A DNA stretch of 23,209 nt from a virus. Within the stretch, counting starts at the first letter, position 1. Each line of letters opens with the position of its first letter. Location: IMG/VR virus record IMGVR_UViG_3300032282_006051, positions 1 to 23,209 of that record; one strand, written 5' to 3'. Below, in pieces: positions 8,340 to 15,410 of the stretch. The notes under the pieces are model-generated. The model was not told the origin of the DNA and made no database searches. It saw only the letters and a list, made by a program, of their open reading frames with translations. The position numbers were made by a program, and so were the translations under genes.

Positions 8340-8797
8340 TACTTGATTACCTTTCTCCAATTAGAATATACAGGAGACTCTCAATTCATGCAAAAGAATT
8401 AGTAAACTATCGAACATTTAAAAGGATCATATTTGATCTAAATAAGAGCGGTAAGCTTGATGAGATAGGGCTCAAAGTTGATCCAAATTTAAACATGTAT
8501 ATTGGAATAGATTTGAACCCAGAACTTTTACTCTATTCTGATACTTCCCAAGAATCAGTTGAATTACGATTAATTTCAGAAAAAATGAATAAGTATAATG
8601 ATTTCCTAACTAAGGAAGGAATACTTGATTCAATTAAAGTAGATTATGAAAGAATCCAGACTGAAGAGCATTATGGTTACGTATTACAAATCAGCTTTAA
8701 TTTTAAACAATATAAGAAGTCAGATTTTATTTATGGAATATCCTATTTTTCAGCAATTGCTCTTGGAATATTAACTAGCCTCTTCTTTCTCCTTTAA
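8336..8797 (+). CDS. Tail-anchored membrane protein coupled to sigma gene
   Basis: A 153-residue protein whose ATG overlaps the sigma stop (ATGA), so its translation is probably coupled to sigma. Residues 1-130 are soluble and mixed alpha/beta, with a segment [19 protein letters not shown] in the middle and amphipathic strands at [16 protein letters not shown]. The last 20 residues ([21 protein letters not shown]) form one hydrophobic helix reaching the C-terminus, so the bulk would face the cytoplasm with a C-terminal anchor. The layout sigma-then-membrane protein resembles ECF sigma/anti-sigma operons, but classical anti-sigmas have an N-terminal zinc-finger domain and an internal membrane helix, neither of which is visible. 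I do not recognise the family. A lysis or membrane-scaffold role is equally possible. Confidence 0.75.
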   Translation: MILDYLSPIRIYRRLSIHAKELVNYRTFKRIIFDLNKSGKLDEIGLKVDPNLNMYIGIDLNPELLLYSDTSQESVELRLISEKMNKYNDFLTKEGILDSIKVDYERIQTEEHYGYVLQISFNFKQYKKSDFIYGISYFSAIALGILTSLFFLL

Positions 8798-8810
8798 TAA
8801 ATTCTTACTT

Positions 8811-8822
8811 CTTTAATAAATA
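8811..8822 (+). promoter_or_regulatory. Late-promoter-like AT element
   Basis: AATAAATA at 8815-8822 ends 15 nt before the ATG at 8837, within a 39-nt gap rich in A and T. It matches the element found before other gap-following genes in the window. Confidence 0.35.
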
Positions 8823-8836
8823 AAAAAATAAATCAT

Positions 8837-9127
8837 ATGAAAAAATTAAACACATTTATAACAAATCAATATCCTAAAATATTAGTGATTTTAAGTATCC
8901 TTATTTTCCTTAATACTTGTGGAAATCCAAACAAATCCCTTACTAAAAAGGTTGATACTCTATCTCAAAAAATTGATTCATTGGAATTAATTATTGTAAC
9001 TGGTAAAGATCTAAAAATAGAAGGTCTTAGATCTGAGAAGAGAATGATACAATCAACTGATCGTAAAATACTAGACGTAAACCGTCAATCTGAGATCGAT
9101 AAAGAGATCAGTGAGTTAGAAAAATAA
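8837..9127 (+). CDS. Small membrane-anchored coiled-coil protein
   Basis: A 96-residue protein with a basic N-terminus, one hydrophobic helix (KILVILSILIFLNT, about residues 14-27) and a charged helical remainder that looks like a coiled coil (KVDTLSQKIDSLE and later KEISELEK). Cys28 follows the hydrophobic segment in LNTC. This is a weak lipobox because Asn and Thr replace the usual small residues, so it may be either a lipoprotein or a plain N-terminal anchor. The rest would lie in the periplasm. Its neighbours are two other membrane proteins (8336-8797 and 9136-9966). Small anchored coiled-coil proteins of this shape occur among phage lysis and spanin components, but no diagnostic motif is present, so no function is assigned. 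Confidence 0.75.
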   Translation: MKKLNTFITNQYPKILVILSILIFLNTCGNPNKSLTKKVDTLSQKIDSLELIIVTGKDLKIEGLRSEKRMIQSTDRKILDVNRQSEIDKEISELEK

Positions 9128-9135
9128 TAGCAATT

Positions 9136-9966
9136 ATGTTTAATTGGATTAGTCGAAATAAAGAATCAATAATTAGAATGGCATTCCTTGTGCCTATTCT
9201 TTCAGTAGCAATAATCTCAATCTCTCACGTAGTAAAATGGTATGACTTAGCTAACCCTATGAGTTGGGCCATATACTTATCTATTGCAATAGAGATAGCT
9301 GCACTTTCATCAATCGCAGCAGCATCAGTTAAAGTCAAAGGATTTTCAGTATGGTTTGTGTTTATTATTGTGACCTTGATCCAGTTTATAGGAAATATCT
9401 ATTTTAGTTATACTGAAATAAACATATCTTCCAAAGAATTTAGAGATTGGGCCGAGCTTACTGGACCATTGTTTGAATCCTTTAGCGATATTGAAGATGC
9501 AGTCGCACAACGTCGACTTCTTGCAGTCCTTGAAGGAGGTCTTCTTCCTTTAATTTCATTGACCTGCCTACATTTCTTTATTAAATATGGAGATCGAGAT
9601 CTTGAACAGCCTGTCGTATATACTGAGGGCGACAATATTGAAGAGTCACAAGAAAAAATAGAAGAATACGAAAAGTCAGATTTACAAAAAGAAGCAGATA
9701 GAGTTTGGGACACTGTTGCTAAACTTAAAAAAGAAGGTGTTTTTCCTGAAGCAACTGCCGAAGAATTAGCCGACGAACCTAGTGCACTAGCAAACTCTCA
9801 ATATAGATTAGAGGAAATTGAAGAAATACCATCTATTGACTCTACTGTAAAATTCAATAGTGGAAATAAACCTAGACCAGATAAATCCGAACTTACTGAA
9901 GTAAAACCTGGAGTATCTTTAGTCAAAAGACCACCATACGATAGTAATAAAGTAAGACGTCAGTAA
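9136..9966 (+). CDS. Four-helix membrane protein with long acidic cytoplasmic tail
   Basis: A 276-residue protein with four predicted membrane helices at about 13-33, 43-63, 70-91 and 129-149, judged by eye from hydrophobicity. Residues 94-128 form a polar loop (EFRDWAELTGPLFESFSD). From about 152 to the end the protein is a soluble, Glu-rich tail with short helices (ESQEKIEEYEKSDLQKEADR) and then a Pro/Lys/Arg-rich end (PGVSLVKRPPYDSNKVRRQ). Polytopic membrane proteins are unusual in a virion gene cluster. Possible roles include prohead anchoring at the membrane, superinfection exclusion or lysis, but no motif settles this. The gene follows the small anchored coiled-coil gene by 8 nt and precedes an AT element and the next virion-type gene. 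I do not recognise the family. Confidence 0.8.
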   Translation: MFNWISRNKESIIRMAFLVPILSVAIISISHVVKWYDLANPMSWAIYLSIAIEIAALSSIAAASVKVKGFSVWFVFIIVTLIQFIGNIYFSYTEINISSKEFRDWAELTGPLFESFSDIEDAVAQRRLLAVLEGGLLPLISLTCLHFFIKYGDRDLEQPVVYTEGDNIEESQEKIEEYEKSDLQKEADRVWDTVAKLKKEGVFPEATAEELADEPSALANSQYRLEEIEEIPSIDSTVKFNSGNKPRPDKSELTEVKPGVSLVKRPPYDSNKVRRQ

Positions 9967-9980
9967 AATAAATAATAAAA
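9966..9980 (+). promoter_or_regulatory. Late-promoter-like AT element
   Basis: AATAAATA at 9967-9974, followed by ATAAAAAAA, ends 20 nt before the ATG at 9994. It begins right after the preceding stop codon and matches the element seen elsewhere in sequence and spacing. Confidence 0.4.
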
Positions 9981-9993
9981 AAATTACTGGCTA

Positions 9994-10521
9994 ATGATAC
10001 CCAATTTAAACGAGATATGCGACTGTTGTGGTGGTTATGAAAATCAACCAATACTTCAACTTTTTGATAACAAGTGTTTTGGTATCGTTGACGGTAAGGA
10101 AATAACAGAAGATTTTTGTATAAAAGATTTTGCTTTTCCTACTGACGGTTATTCATGTGTAGGAATAACTCTTCAAGAAGACGGAGGAAATACTACCCTA
10201 TTTGATAATCAATTACCTGTTCCTTTAGTATCATTAGAAAGCGGTAAAGCATACGCTAGGGGAATCTTATTAAAGATTACATACCCTACCAATGATTTAA
10301 ACTCTGAGGAAATAAGCATCATTGATAAAAACGTAGTATTAACAATTGAAACATATGATGGAGTCTCAACTGACTATCCGCTATATAATTTCTTTTCGAT
10401 GTTTACTAACCCAAAATCAAATGATCCGTCACAAATAATAAATAAAATAGAATTAAGTAATCCAAATACTAATTATTCAATTAGAATATCTGCTTTAATT
10501 TTATTTGGAAATGCATTGTAA
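9994..10521 (+). CDS. Unknown virion-type protein with N-terminal cysteine cluster
   Basis: A 175-residue soluble protein with predicted beta-rich content. The N-terminus holds a cysteine cluster, EICDCCGGYENQ (Cys9, Cys11, Cys12), with Cys28 and Cys42 and Cys55 further along. There is no signal peptide, which makes disulphides less likely unless in the assembled particle. Repeated strand-turn segments such as VVLTIETYDGVSTDYPLYNFF and LSNPNTNYSIRISALILFG suggest a beta-sandwich. It starts a run of three closely spaced genes (9994-11410) of similar virion-like character, heading for the gp26-like baseplate gene. Baseplate, neck or tail-completion proteins are usual in this position in T4-like phages, but the family is not recognised. 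Confidence 0.7.
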   Translation: MIPNLNEICDCCGGYENQPILQLFDNKCFGIVDGKEITEDFCIKDFAFPTDGYSCVGITLQEDGGNTTLFDNQLPVPLVSLESGKAYARGILLKITYPTNDLNSEEISIIDKNVVLTIETYDGVSTDYPLYNFFSMFTNPKSNDPSQIINKIELSNPNTNYSIRISALILFGNAL

Positions 10522-10535
10522 AAAATTTTAAAGAA

Positions 10536-10943
10536 ATGACTAATTACGCTACCGAGATAATTAACCTTACTGCTGGACTCAACTATGAACCTACTTTTGT
10601 TCGTACGGATAAGAGAAGATCAGCACTTGAATCAACATCACTAGGCTATTATCAAATAGGAGAGCTTGCTCAATATGGAAATGCAAGAGGTCCAATTTTT
10701 AAAATTGAATTTGCAGATACCTCTTCTATTGCTACGGCTTCACATGTTAAGATTTGGGGACTAGATAATGATGATATAAATGCACCACTATACCCAATCA
10801 GTTATCTTAATACTTGGAGACCTATCCTAGACGTATACGTAAAGAAATTTATCTTTTGTGATTCTGCTGGAGTAGAAGTTGACGAAGAAGGTAATTACAC
10901 AGTAATTGGATATAAGAAAAAAACTTTGCCTACCGTATTCTAA
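10536..10943 (+). CDS. Unknown small virion-type protein
   Basis: A 135-residue soluble protein with strands and loops throughout and no membrane segment, signal or metal-binding motif. Distinct stretches include GYYQIGELAQYGNARGP, IKIWGLDN-like (VKIWGLDNDDINAPLYPISY) and a C-terminal hairpin (VDEEGNYTVIGYKKKTLPTVF). The last codon overlaps the next start (TAATG), so translation is coupled. Being between two other virion-type genes and within the baseplate part of the cluster suggests a tail or baseplate role, which is context only. Confidence 0.7.
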   Translation: MTNYATEIINLTAGLNYEPTFVRTDKRRSALESTSLGYYQIGELAQYGNARGPIFKIEFADTSSIATASHVKIWGLDNDDINAPLYPISYLNTWRPILDVYVKKFIFCDSAGVEVDEEGNYTVIGYKKKTLPTVF

Positions 10944-11410
10944 TGGAAAGACTTGATGAATTTTATAATGGGGCAGGAATGCCTTCTAAAGATTTTGCAA
11001 GAGGTCTACCTTTTTATGGAACGAAAGGCGACTTTAACTTTACCGTAGGAAAAAGTCAATTTACTCCAGGTGTATCTATAAAGCAGACTCCATTGACTGA
11101 CATGTCTATTAAGGGAGATCCTGGGCTATCCCCATTTGACCTAGAACTAAGTAAACTAAGATTCTATTACAAACCTGGAGATAGGGTCAGAGGAACAATT
11201 GTTAACTCTCAACTTACTTCAGAAAATGGCAGAGTCATAATAGGAAAACTTGACAAAATCGTTGCAGATTATGGAGCAAATTCTATTCGAGCATGGGTAA
11301 AAAATCCATCTACTCTTGAATCTATAGAAATCTATATTAATTCAATTGAGAGAATTTATGAAAGCGTATCACGTAGAGCATTAAGCTTTTCTCAATTTAT
11401 TAATTCTTAA
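10943..11410 (+). CDS. Unknown virion-type protein with SH3/KOW-like C-terminal domain
   Basis: A 155-residue protein whose ATG shares an A with the preceding stop (TAATG). The first 60 residues look extended and loop-rich (GLPFYGTKGDFNFTVGK, SIKQTPLTDMSIKGDPG). The second half (residues about 73-140) resembles a small SH3/KOW-like barrel: FYYKPGDRVRGTIV opens with the common 'PGD.V.G' turn, followed by strands in IIGKLDKIV, SIRAWVKNP and IEIYINSIERIY. A similar domain occurs at the C-terminus of the 19156-19902 protein. This suggests a structural or nucleic-acid-contact module, but such small barrels are generic. It precedes a 63-nt gap and the gp26-like gene. Confidence 0.7.
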   Translation: MERLDEFYNGAGMPSKDFARGLPFYGTKGDFNFTVGKSQFTPGVSIKQTPLTDMSIKGDPGLSPFDLELSKLRFYYKPGDRVRGTIVNSQLTSENGRVIIGKLDKIVADYGANSIRAWVKNPSTLESIEIYINSIERIYESVSRRALSFSQFINS

Positions 11411-11423
11411 GTAAACTTTACTT
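11409..11423. repeat. Perfect 7-bp palindrome around a stop codon
   Basis: AAGTAAA at 11409-11415 and TTTACTT at 11417-11423 are perfect inverted copies with a single central base. The left arm includes the end of the stop codon of the upstream gene. With no GC content and no T-run directly after, it is a poor terminator. It could be an operator-like site or chance in AT-rich sequence. Confidence 0.2.
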
Positions 11424-11450
11424 TAGTAGAACCAACAACAACTTTTTGTA

Positions 11451-11460
11451 TATAAAATAA
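11451..11460 (+). promoter_or_regulatory. Late-promoter-like AT element before gp26-like gene
   Basis: TATAAAATAA at 11451-11460 (preceded by TTTTTGTA) ends 14 nt before the ATG at 11474. It deviates from TATAAATA by one inserted base, and lies in the usual position. Confidence 0.35.
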
Positions 11461-11473
11461 AAAACTATTTTTT

Positions 11474-12463
11474 ATGCAATCAAACGAAAATGATGATGAA
11501 GCAGCTCGTTTTCTAGAAGAACAGGATAGAATACATGGGGTAAATACAATCAAGGTCGAAGAGACGATTGATGAGCCTATTCAAAAGAGCCTCGGCCAAA
11601 TTAAGGGATATACTGAATCTCCTGAATTATCTGGTGCATCCGAATCTTCTTGGAAACTTTTAGATCTGCGTTCACTACCTTCACAAGGATTATTTTATCC
11701 AGAAGGAACCGAACTCCTATTACGATCTGCTAAAACTAAGGAAATCCGTCACTGGTCTACGATTGATGAAAACGATCCACTTGATGTTAGAGAAAAAATT
11801 AATTTTGTTCTAAATGCGTGTACTAAAATTAAAGTATCTGGCGGAAGACCTCTAAATTTCAATGATTTTTTAGAAATTGACAGGTACCATATCCTATTTA
11901 GACTTTATGAACTTACTTTTCCAAATCAGGAAAATAAACTTTGGGCAAATATTAAATGTGACAATGATGGTTACATAAATCGAACTCAAGTATTAAGTGC
12001 AAACCTAAAAGGTTTTGAATATCCTGCTGAATTAATGAAATGGTATTCTGAGGAAGATCGTTGTTTTAAAGTAGTTTCTGAAAAACTTAATGAGACTTTT
12101 TATCTCTATTTACCAACTATTGGAATTGAAAATAAGTTTAGACTAAAAAGACAAGATGATATTAGTAAAGGTGTTGAAATAGATGAAGCATTCTATGAAT
12201 TTGGACCATATCTAGTTAAAGATTGGCGAACCGTTTCTAATTCTTCTCTCACTGACCTAAAGTTTAGCTCAAATGCATGGCAAGGTAATAAGTTTATCTT
12301 TATTCATAAATTCACTAAACAACTTAAAGAGGCTAGTCTAAATAAAGTATTAAGTGTTTGTGAAAAATGCAAAAATACAACGGAGAGCCACATTTTTTTG
12401 GAGGGAAGCTTCACTGTCAAAGATATTTTCATTATTTCAGCTGGACTTGATGAACTTATTTAA
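11474..12463 (+). CDS. T4 gp26-like baseplate protein
   Basis: A 329-residue protein. Residues 60-98 hold the signature of the T4 gp26-like baseplate family: LPSQGLFYPEGTELLLRSAK (68-87), matching 'LPS.G.fYp.g..i.iR...'. Family members are baseplate hub-associated proteins of contractile-tailed phages. The first 60 residues are acidic and probably disordered. A run of strands and helices follows, with F-rich helix DRYHILFRLYELTFP. A short CEKCKNTTESHIFLEGSF (C296, C299) near the C-terminus looks like half of a zinc ribbon, and a lone Cys in IKCDNDG may be its partner or not. It is longer than T4 gp26 (about 208 residues) and overlaps the next gene by 14 nt. Family membership is judged from motif, not search. 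Confidence 0.65.
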   Translation: MQSNENDDEAARFLEEQDRIHGVNTIKVEETIDEPIQKSLGQIKGYTESPELSGASESSWKLLDLRSLPSQGLFYPEGTELLLRSAKTKEIRHWSTIDENDPLDVREKINFVLNACTKIKVSGGRPLNFNDFLEIDRYHILFRLYELTFPNQENKLWANIKCDNDGYINRTQVLSANLKGFEYPAELMKWYSEEDRCFKVVSEKLNETFYLYLPTIGIENKFRLKRQDDISKGVEIDEAFYEFGPYLVKDWRTVSNSSLTDLKFSSNAWQGNKFIFIHKFTKQLKEASLNKVLSVCEKCKNTTESHIFLEGSFTVKDIFIISAGLDELI

Positions 12464-12668
12464 GCTTAATAAAGACTTGGCATTGAAGCTTAACCAATCG
12501 TTTGATACCCTATATGAAATGGAATACATGGAATATTCTCTACTCTTAAATATCGTAAATGATGAGATAGACAAAAAGAATAATCCGGACGATGTATTCA
12601 CTAACATAATGAGCGGTAATAATCAGCCATTGAAAGTTAATCTTCCAGATAACCTAAAACTTAAATAA
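12450..12668 (+). CDS. Small helical protein overlapping gp26-like gene
   Basis: A 72-residue protein starting at the ATG at 12450, 14 nt inside the end of the gp26-like gene. The frame is open 32 codons further up to 12354, but that region is read as the gp26-like C-terminus (including its Cys pair), so the downstream ATG is preferred. The sequence MNLFKLNKDLALKLNQSFD then MEYMEYSLLLNIVNDEIDKKNN is mostly helical, and ends in a loop (SGNNQPLKVNLPDNLKLK). It is the right size and position for a tail or baseplate assembly chaperone, but there is no diagnostic motif. Overlap suggests translational coupling rather than frameshifting. Confidence 0.6.
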   Translation: MNLFKLNKDLALKLNQSFDTLYEMEYMEYSLLLNIVNDEIDKKNNPDDVFTNIMSGNNQPLKVNLPDNLKLK

Positions 12669-12680
12669 ATAATAAAAATA
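12664..12680 (+). promoter_or_regulatory. Late-promoter-like AT element
   Basis: AATAAATA at 12664-12671 is followed by ATAAAAATAA and ends 20 nt before the putative TTG start at 12691. Sequence and spacing equal those before the 9994 gene, which supports the chosen start. Confidence 0.45.
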
Positions 12681-12690
12681 ATCAGATATT

Positions 12691-14385
12691 TTGAGTGTTG
12701 ATCTGTACATAAGTAAGGCTACTGAAGGGATTCAAAAGAGAATTAAAGAGAATATTGAATTTGCAAAAGCTAATCCATATCCAAAAGATGAACTAAAATC
12801 TGCCCTTGATTCAGCAGGACAAGACTCAGCACTATCTAAATTATACACACTGGATGGCCAAACTGAGAATTTTATATTTCGAACTCCTGAGGTAACTGCT
12901 GCAGCCAAAGAACAGGCTGACATTTATCCTGGACTATGGGATAAATTATCAAAGGGTAATAAAGGAATAGAGAAGCTTAAGAAGAATAAAGACTTAGAAA
13001 ATATTAAACCGGCAAATGAATTAAATTCTGAGTTTGCTAAGTTTATAACTGAACTAAATAAATCTATTAGTTTAGGAGCTAAAATTAAAATAGACGAGGT
13101 ATTCTCAGATAAGACTGATAATGATGCGTTTGATGAATACTTGGATGTATTTAACATTAGTCTAAATACGTATGGTGCTGACTCTCTAGTTAGATCAGCA
13201 TTTACCGAATTGTTTACTAAAAAACCAGTAGAAGTTCCAAAACCAGTAGAAGTTAAATCGTCTACAGTTAATGATGCACCAGTTTCTACCGAAGGTAAGA
13301 AAACCTCTACTGCTTCAATAAATTCAACGACTGCTAGTCAAGTTCCGTCTAATTCTACTGCAAGTAATCCAATAAATCCGACCTCAACTAAATCTTCTGA
13401 ACCGACTGCTGTCACTAGTTTAGACGGAGGCGTAACATCAAAGGCTGGAGAACTTCAAACTGAGAATATTCTAGACACGAACCAAAGCCAGGCAATAAAT
13501 GTTAATCTTGAAAATAAACCTACTGAATCTAAACCTGCTGCTGGCGTTACTTCAAATTCAACAACTGCCACAACTACCTCAAACTCAACTACCGTAAATG
13601 ATGTAAATTCTGCTTCTTCTGTAACGAGTAATCCATCGAATACTTCAAATAATACTGGAGTAACTGGTGATAAGAATATAATGAAGGTTGAAAATACAAA
13701 TAATCAATCTTCATCAAGTACAGTAAATGAGAGTAAACCGGAAAAAGAAAAAGGTGGCTTTTTATCTAAAGTAGGAAATTTTGCAAAGAAGGCAGGTGCC
13801 GCTTTAAATCTACCATCAGTCGGTGAACTTGGAGAACAGGCAAAGGGTTTATTTGGAGCTACTGGTGCAAATATTAGTTCAAGAATATCTGAGGTTAAAA
13901 ACTCATTTGCAATTAATTCAAATAAAGAAGAATCAAATTCTTCACCTACTTCATCTACTGCAACAAATTCAGTAAATTCTTCAAATACTACGGCAACTAC
14001 TAACCCTAATGATATACTAGCTGTTCCTAATACTGGAACAACTTCAACTACTTCTGATATTCTTAAGACTGAGACTCAGACTGCAATGAATGTTGAGCAA
14101 AATAAACCAGCCGTCGCTGCTACTCAGTCTCCGGTAACTAACCAAACAACTCAGAATACAAATCCGGCAGTATCGGCTGTTTCAAATACATCAAACTCTC
14201 AAAATACATCTTCACCAACCACTACAACATCAAATGTTTCTCAAAATACTCAATCTGCGGTGCAACAACCTGGTGCTCCTGCAGGCGGTGGTGTAAATGT
14301 TGATACAAATCAACTTGCTCAATCTATTACTCGATTAGAGAGAATATTAATAAGTGGAATAGAAGTAACAATAAAAGACGCATAA
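12691..14385 (+). CDS. Large Ser/Thr/Asn-rich virion-type protein (non-ATG start)
   Basis: A 564-residue protein. The frame opens only at 12682 (stop TAA at 12679-12681), with no ATG before about codon 331, so translation probably begins at the TTG at 12691 or another non-ATG codon. Residues 1-175 are a compact helical domain (IQKRIKENIEFAKANPYPK, ELNKSISLGAKIKIDEVF). About 178-345 is a low-complexity Ser/Thr/Asn/Pro linker. About 350-412 has an amphipathic helical segment with GFLSKVGNFAKKAGAALNLP, then a second low-complexity linker. The last 30 residues (VDTNQLAQSITRLERILISG) are a short helix and strand. It is preceded by an AT element and followed at 1 nt by a coiled-coil gene. A tail or baseplate protein with flexible spacers is plausible; the family is not recognised. 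Confidence 0.8.
   Translation: MSVDLYISKATEGIQKRIKENIEFAKANPYPKDELKSALDSAGQDSALSKLYTLDGQTENFIFRTPEVTAAAKEQADIYPGLWDKLSKGNKGIEKLKKNKDLENIKPANELNSEFAKFITELNKSISLGAKIKIDEVFSDKTDNDAFDEYLDVFNISLNTYGADSLVRSAFTELFTKKPVEVPKPVEVKSSTVNDAPVSTEGKKTSTASINSTTASQVPSNSTASNPINPTSTKSSEPTAVTSLDGGVTSKAGELQTENILDTNQSQAINVNLENKPTESKPAAGVTSNSTTATTTSNSTTVNDVNSASSVTSNPSNTSNNTGVTGDKNIMKVENTNNQSSSSTVNESKPEKEKGGFLSKVGNFAKKAGAALNLPSVGELGEQAKGLFGATGANISSRISEVKNSFAINSNKEESNSSPTSSTATNSVNSSNTTATTNPNDILAVPNTGTTSTTSDILKTETQTAMNVEQNKPAVAATQSPVTNQTTQNTNPAVSAVSNTSNSQNTSSPTTTTSNVSQNTQSAVQQPGAPAGGGVNVDTNQLAQSITRLERILISGIEVTIKDA
13221..13254 (+). repeat. 16-bp tandem direct repeat in coding sequence
   Basis: AAAACCAGTAGAAGTT occurs at 13221-13236 and again at 13239-13254, 18 bp apart and in frame. 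It encodes the peptide repeat KPVEVPKPVEVK at the edge of the low-complexity linker. A recent duplication in the linker is the simplest explanation. Confidence 0.8.
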
Positions 14386-14386
14386 T

Positions 14387-14626
14387 ATGGAAGAAACAAT
14401 AAAGAGCCAATTACATAGCCTATATTTAACCTACTCTGCAATAAACACTCAATTTAAAAGAATTGAGAGCGAAGCTACTCGATTAGAAACAGAGAGAAAA
14501 ACAGTTAGCGAGGTACTTCATAATACTCGAGAACTAGAAAAAGAATTAATAAATAACTTAGAGAATATCTTAGGTAAAAAATTAACCCCAAATGATATTC
14601 TTGAAATAATTAAACAATATGAATAA
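14387..14626 (+). CDS. Short coiled-coil protein
   Basis: A 79-residue protein starting 1 nt after the preceding stop. Nearly the whole chain is one charged helix with heptad-like spacing (FKRIESEATRLETERKTVSE, then ELEKELINNLENILGK), so an oligomeric coiled coil is likely; the last 15 residues (LTPNDILEIIKQYE) form a short separate helix. There is no membrane segment or signal. Its stop codon overlaps the next gene by 8 nt (ATGAATAA), so the two are probably made together. It could be a chaperone or a partner of the coiled-coil region in the next protein. I do not recognise the family. Confidence 0.7.
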   Translation: MEETIKSQLHSLYLTYSAINTQFKRIESEATRLETERKTVSEVLHNTRELEKELINNLENILGKKLTPNDILEIIKQYE

Positions 14627-15407
14627 AGATGTAATATATCGCGTTATTGGAGCAATCCTACTCTGCATAATTTTAATGCTATTTTTAAAAAACTGTCAAA
14701 TCCAAAATGGCGCAGATAAAGAAATAGACAATCTTAAAAAATCAATAATTGCATCTGACAAATTAACAAAGGAAGCAAATGGAAGATACTCAAAACTAGT
14801 AGATTACTATGCAAGTAACGGTGATCTTATGAAAGATTTAAAGGAGTCAAATCGTGATCTATATAAGACTATTAAGAACCAGGATGAACGACTATTAAGT
14901 ATAACTAGTTCAATAATAACATTAGATCGTAAAGTAGTTCAAGGTTTTGCACAAACTGACCCAGTAGATACTAATAAATTAAACCTTTCTCTAAAATATC
15001 CTGATGAAAAGGACCCATTTATATATTGGGATGGTTGGGTAAATAAAAATACCGCTGCATATAAAGGAACGTTTTCTTTTGGTAAATTACCAATTCAAGT
15101 AGTTTTAACTGAAGAGGCTAGAGGTTTATGGAAAAGTAGAATCATTGGTCCTGACTGGTTAAAGGTTGACTCAATGTCAGTTAAAAGTCTTCCACCTACA
15201 GAATACGCAGTCGTTAAACCTAAAAACCTACAATGGTTAGTTGGAGGATCATATGTATATAATCTAAATAATAGTAGTTCAGGAATAGGCGTAAATTTTG
15301 GTCTAAACTTGTTCGATCGTCATAATCTTATATTAGGTGCAACCACTCTAAATCAAGTAAGTCTTGGATATACATATAAGATCAAGACATTTAAAAGAAA
15401 CAAGTAA
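14619..15407 (+). CDS. Membrane-anchored coiled-coil protein with beta-rich, barrel-like C-terminus
   Basis: A 262-residue protein overlapping the preceding gene by 8 nt. It has an N-terminal membrane helix (VIGAILLCIILMLFLKN, about 9-25) with Lys/Asn/Cys right after, then a coiled-coil-like stretch (about 35-105, IDNLKKSIIASDKLTKEAN, YKTIKNQDERLLSITSS). Next is a mixed domain with an aromatic patch (FIYWDGWVNKNTAAYKGTF) and a C-terminal part (about 203-258) with alternating aromatic/hydrophobic strands (LQWLVGGSYVYNL, GIGVNFGLNLFDRHNLILGA, QVSLGYTYKIKTF), like outer membrane beta-barrel strands. The order inner-membrane anchor, rod, outer-membrane-like end is what a unimolecular spanin would need. 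This is a topology argument; no spanin family motif is visible and only 3-4 strands are present. Cys26 is not in a good lipobox. Confidence 0.75.
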   Translation: MNKDVIYRVIGAILLCIILMLFLKNCQIQNGADKEIDNLKKSIIASDKLTKEANGRYSKLVDYYASNGDLMKDLKESNRDLYKTIKNQDERLLSITSSIITLDRKVVQGFAQTDPVDTNKLNLSLKYPDEKDPFIYWDGWVNKNTAAYKGTFSFGKLPIQVVLTEEARGLWKSRIIGPDWLKVDSMSVKSLPPTEYAVVKPKNLQWLVGGSYVYNLNNSSSGIGVNFGLNLFDRHNLILGATTLNQVSLGYTYKIKTFKRNK

Positions 15408-15410
15408 CTA

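Noticed and set aside
8837-9127. Calling the 96-residue anchored protein a lipoprotein
   Set aside because: LNTC is a poor lipobox (Asn and Thr before Cys); left as anchor-type with the lipoprotein option noted.
12354-12463. Programmed frameshift joining the gp26-like protein to the small downstream frame
   Set aside because: No slippery heptamer was seen, the shift would be +1, and an ATG at 12450 with a 14-nt overlap explains the layout by coupling.
12732-13157. Two antisense open frames opposite the Ser/Thr-rich gene
   Set aside because: They lie over a helical domain with consistent protein character on the plus strand and lack their own upstream element.
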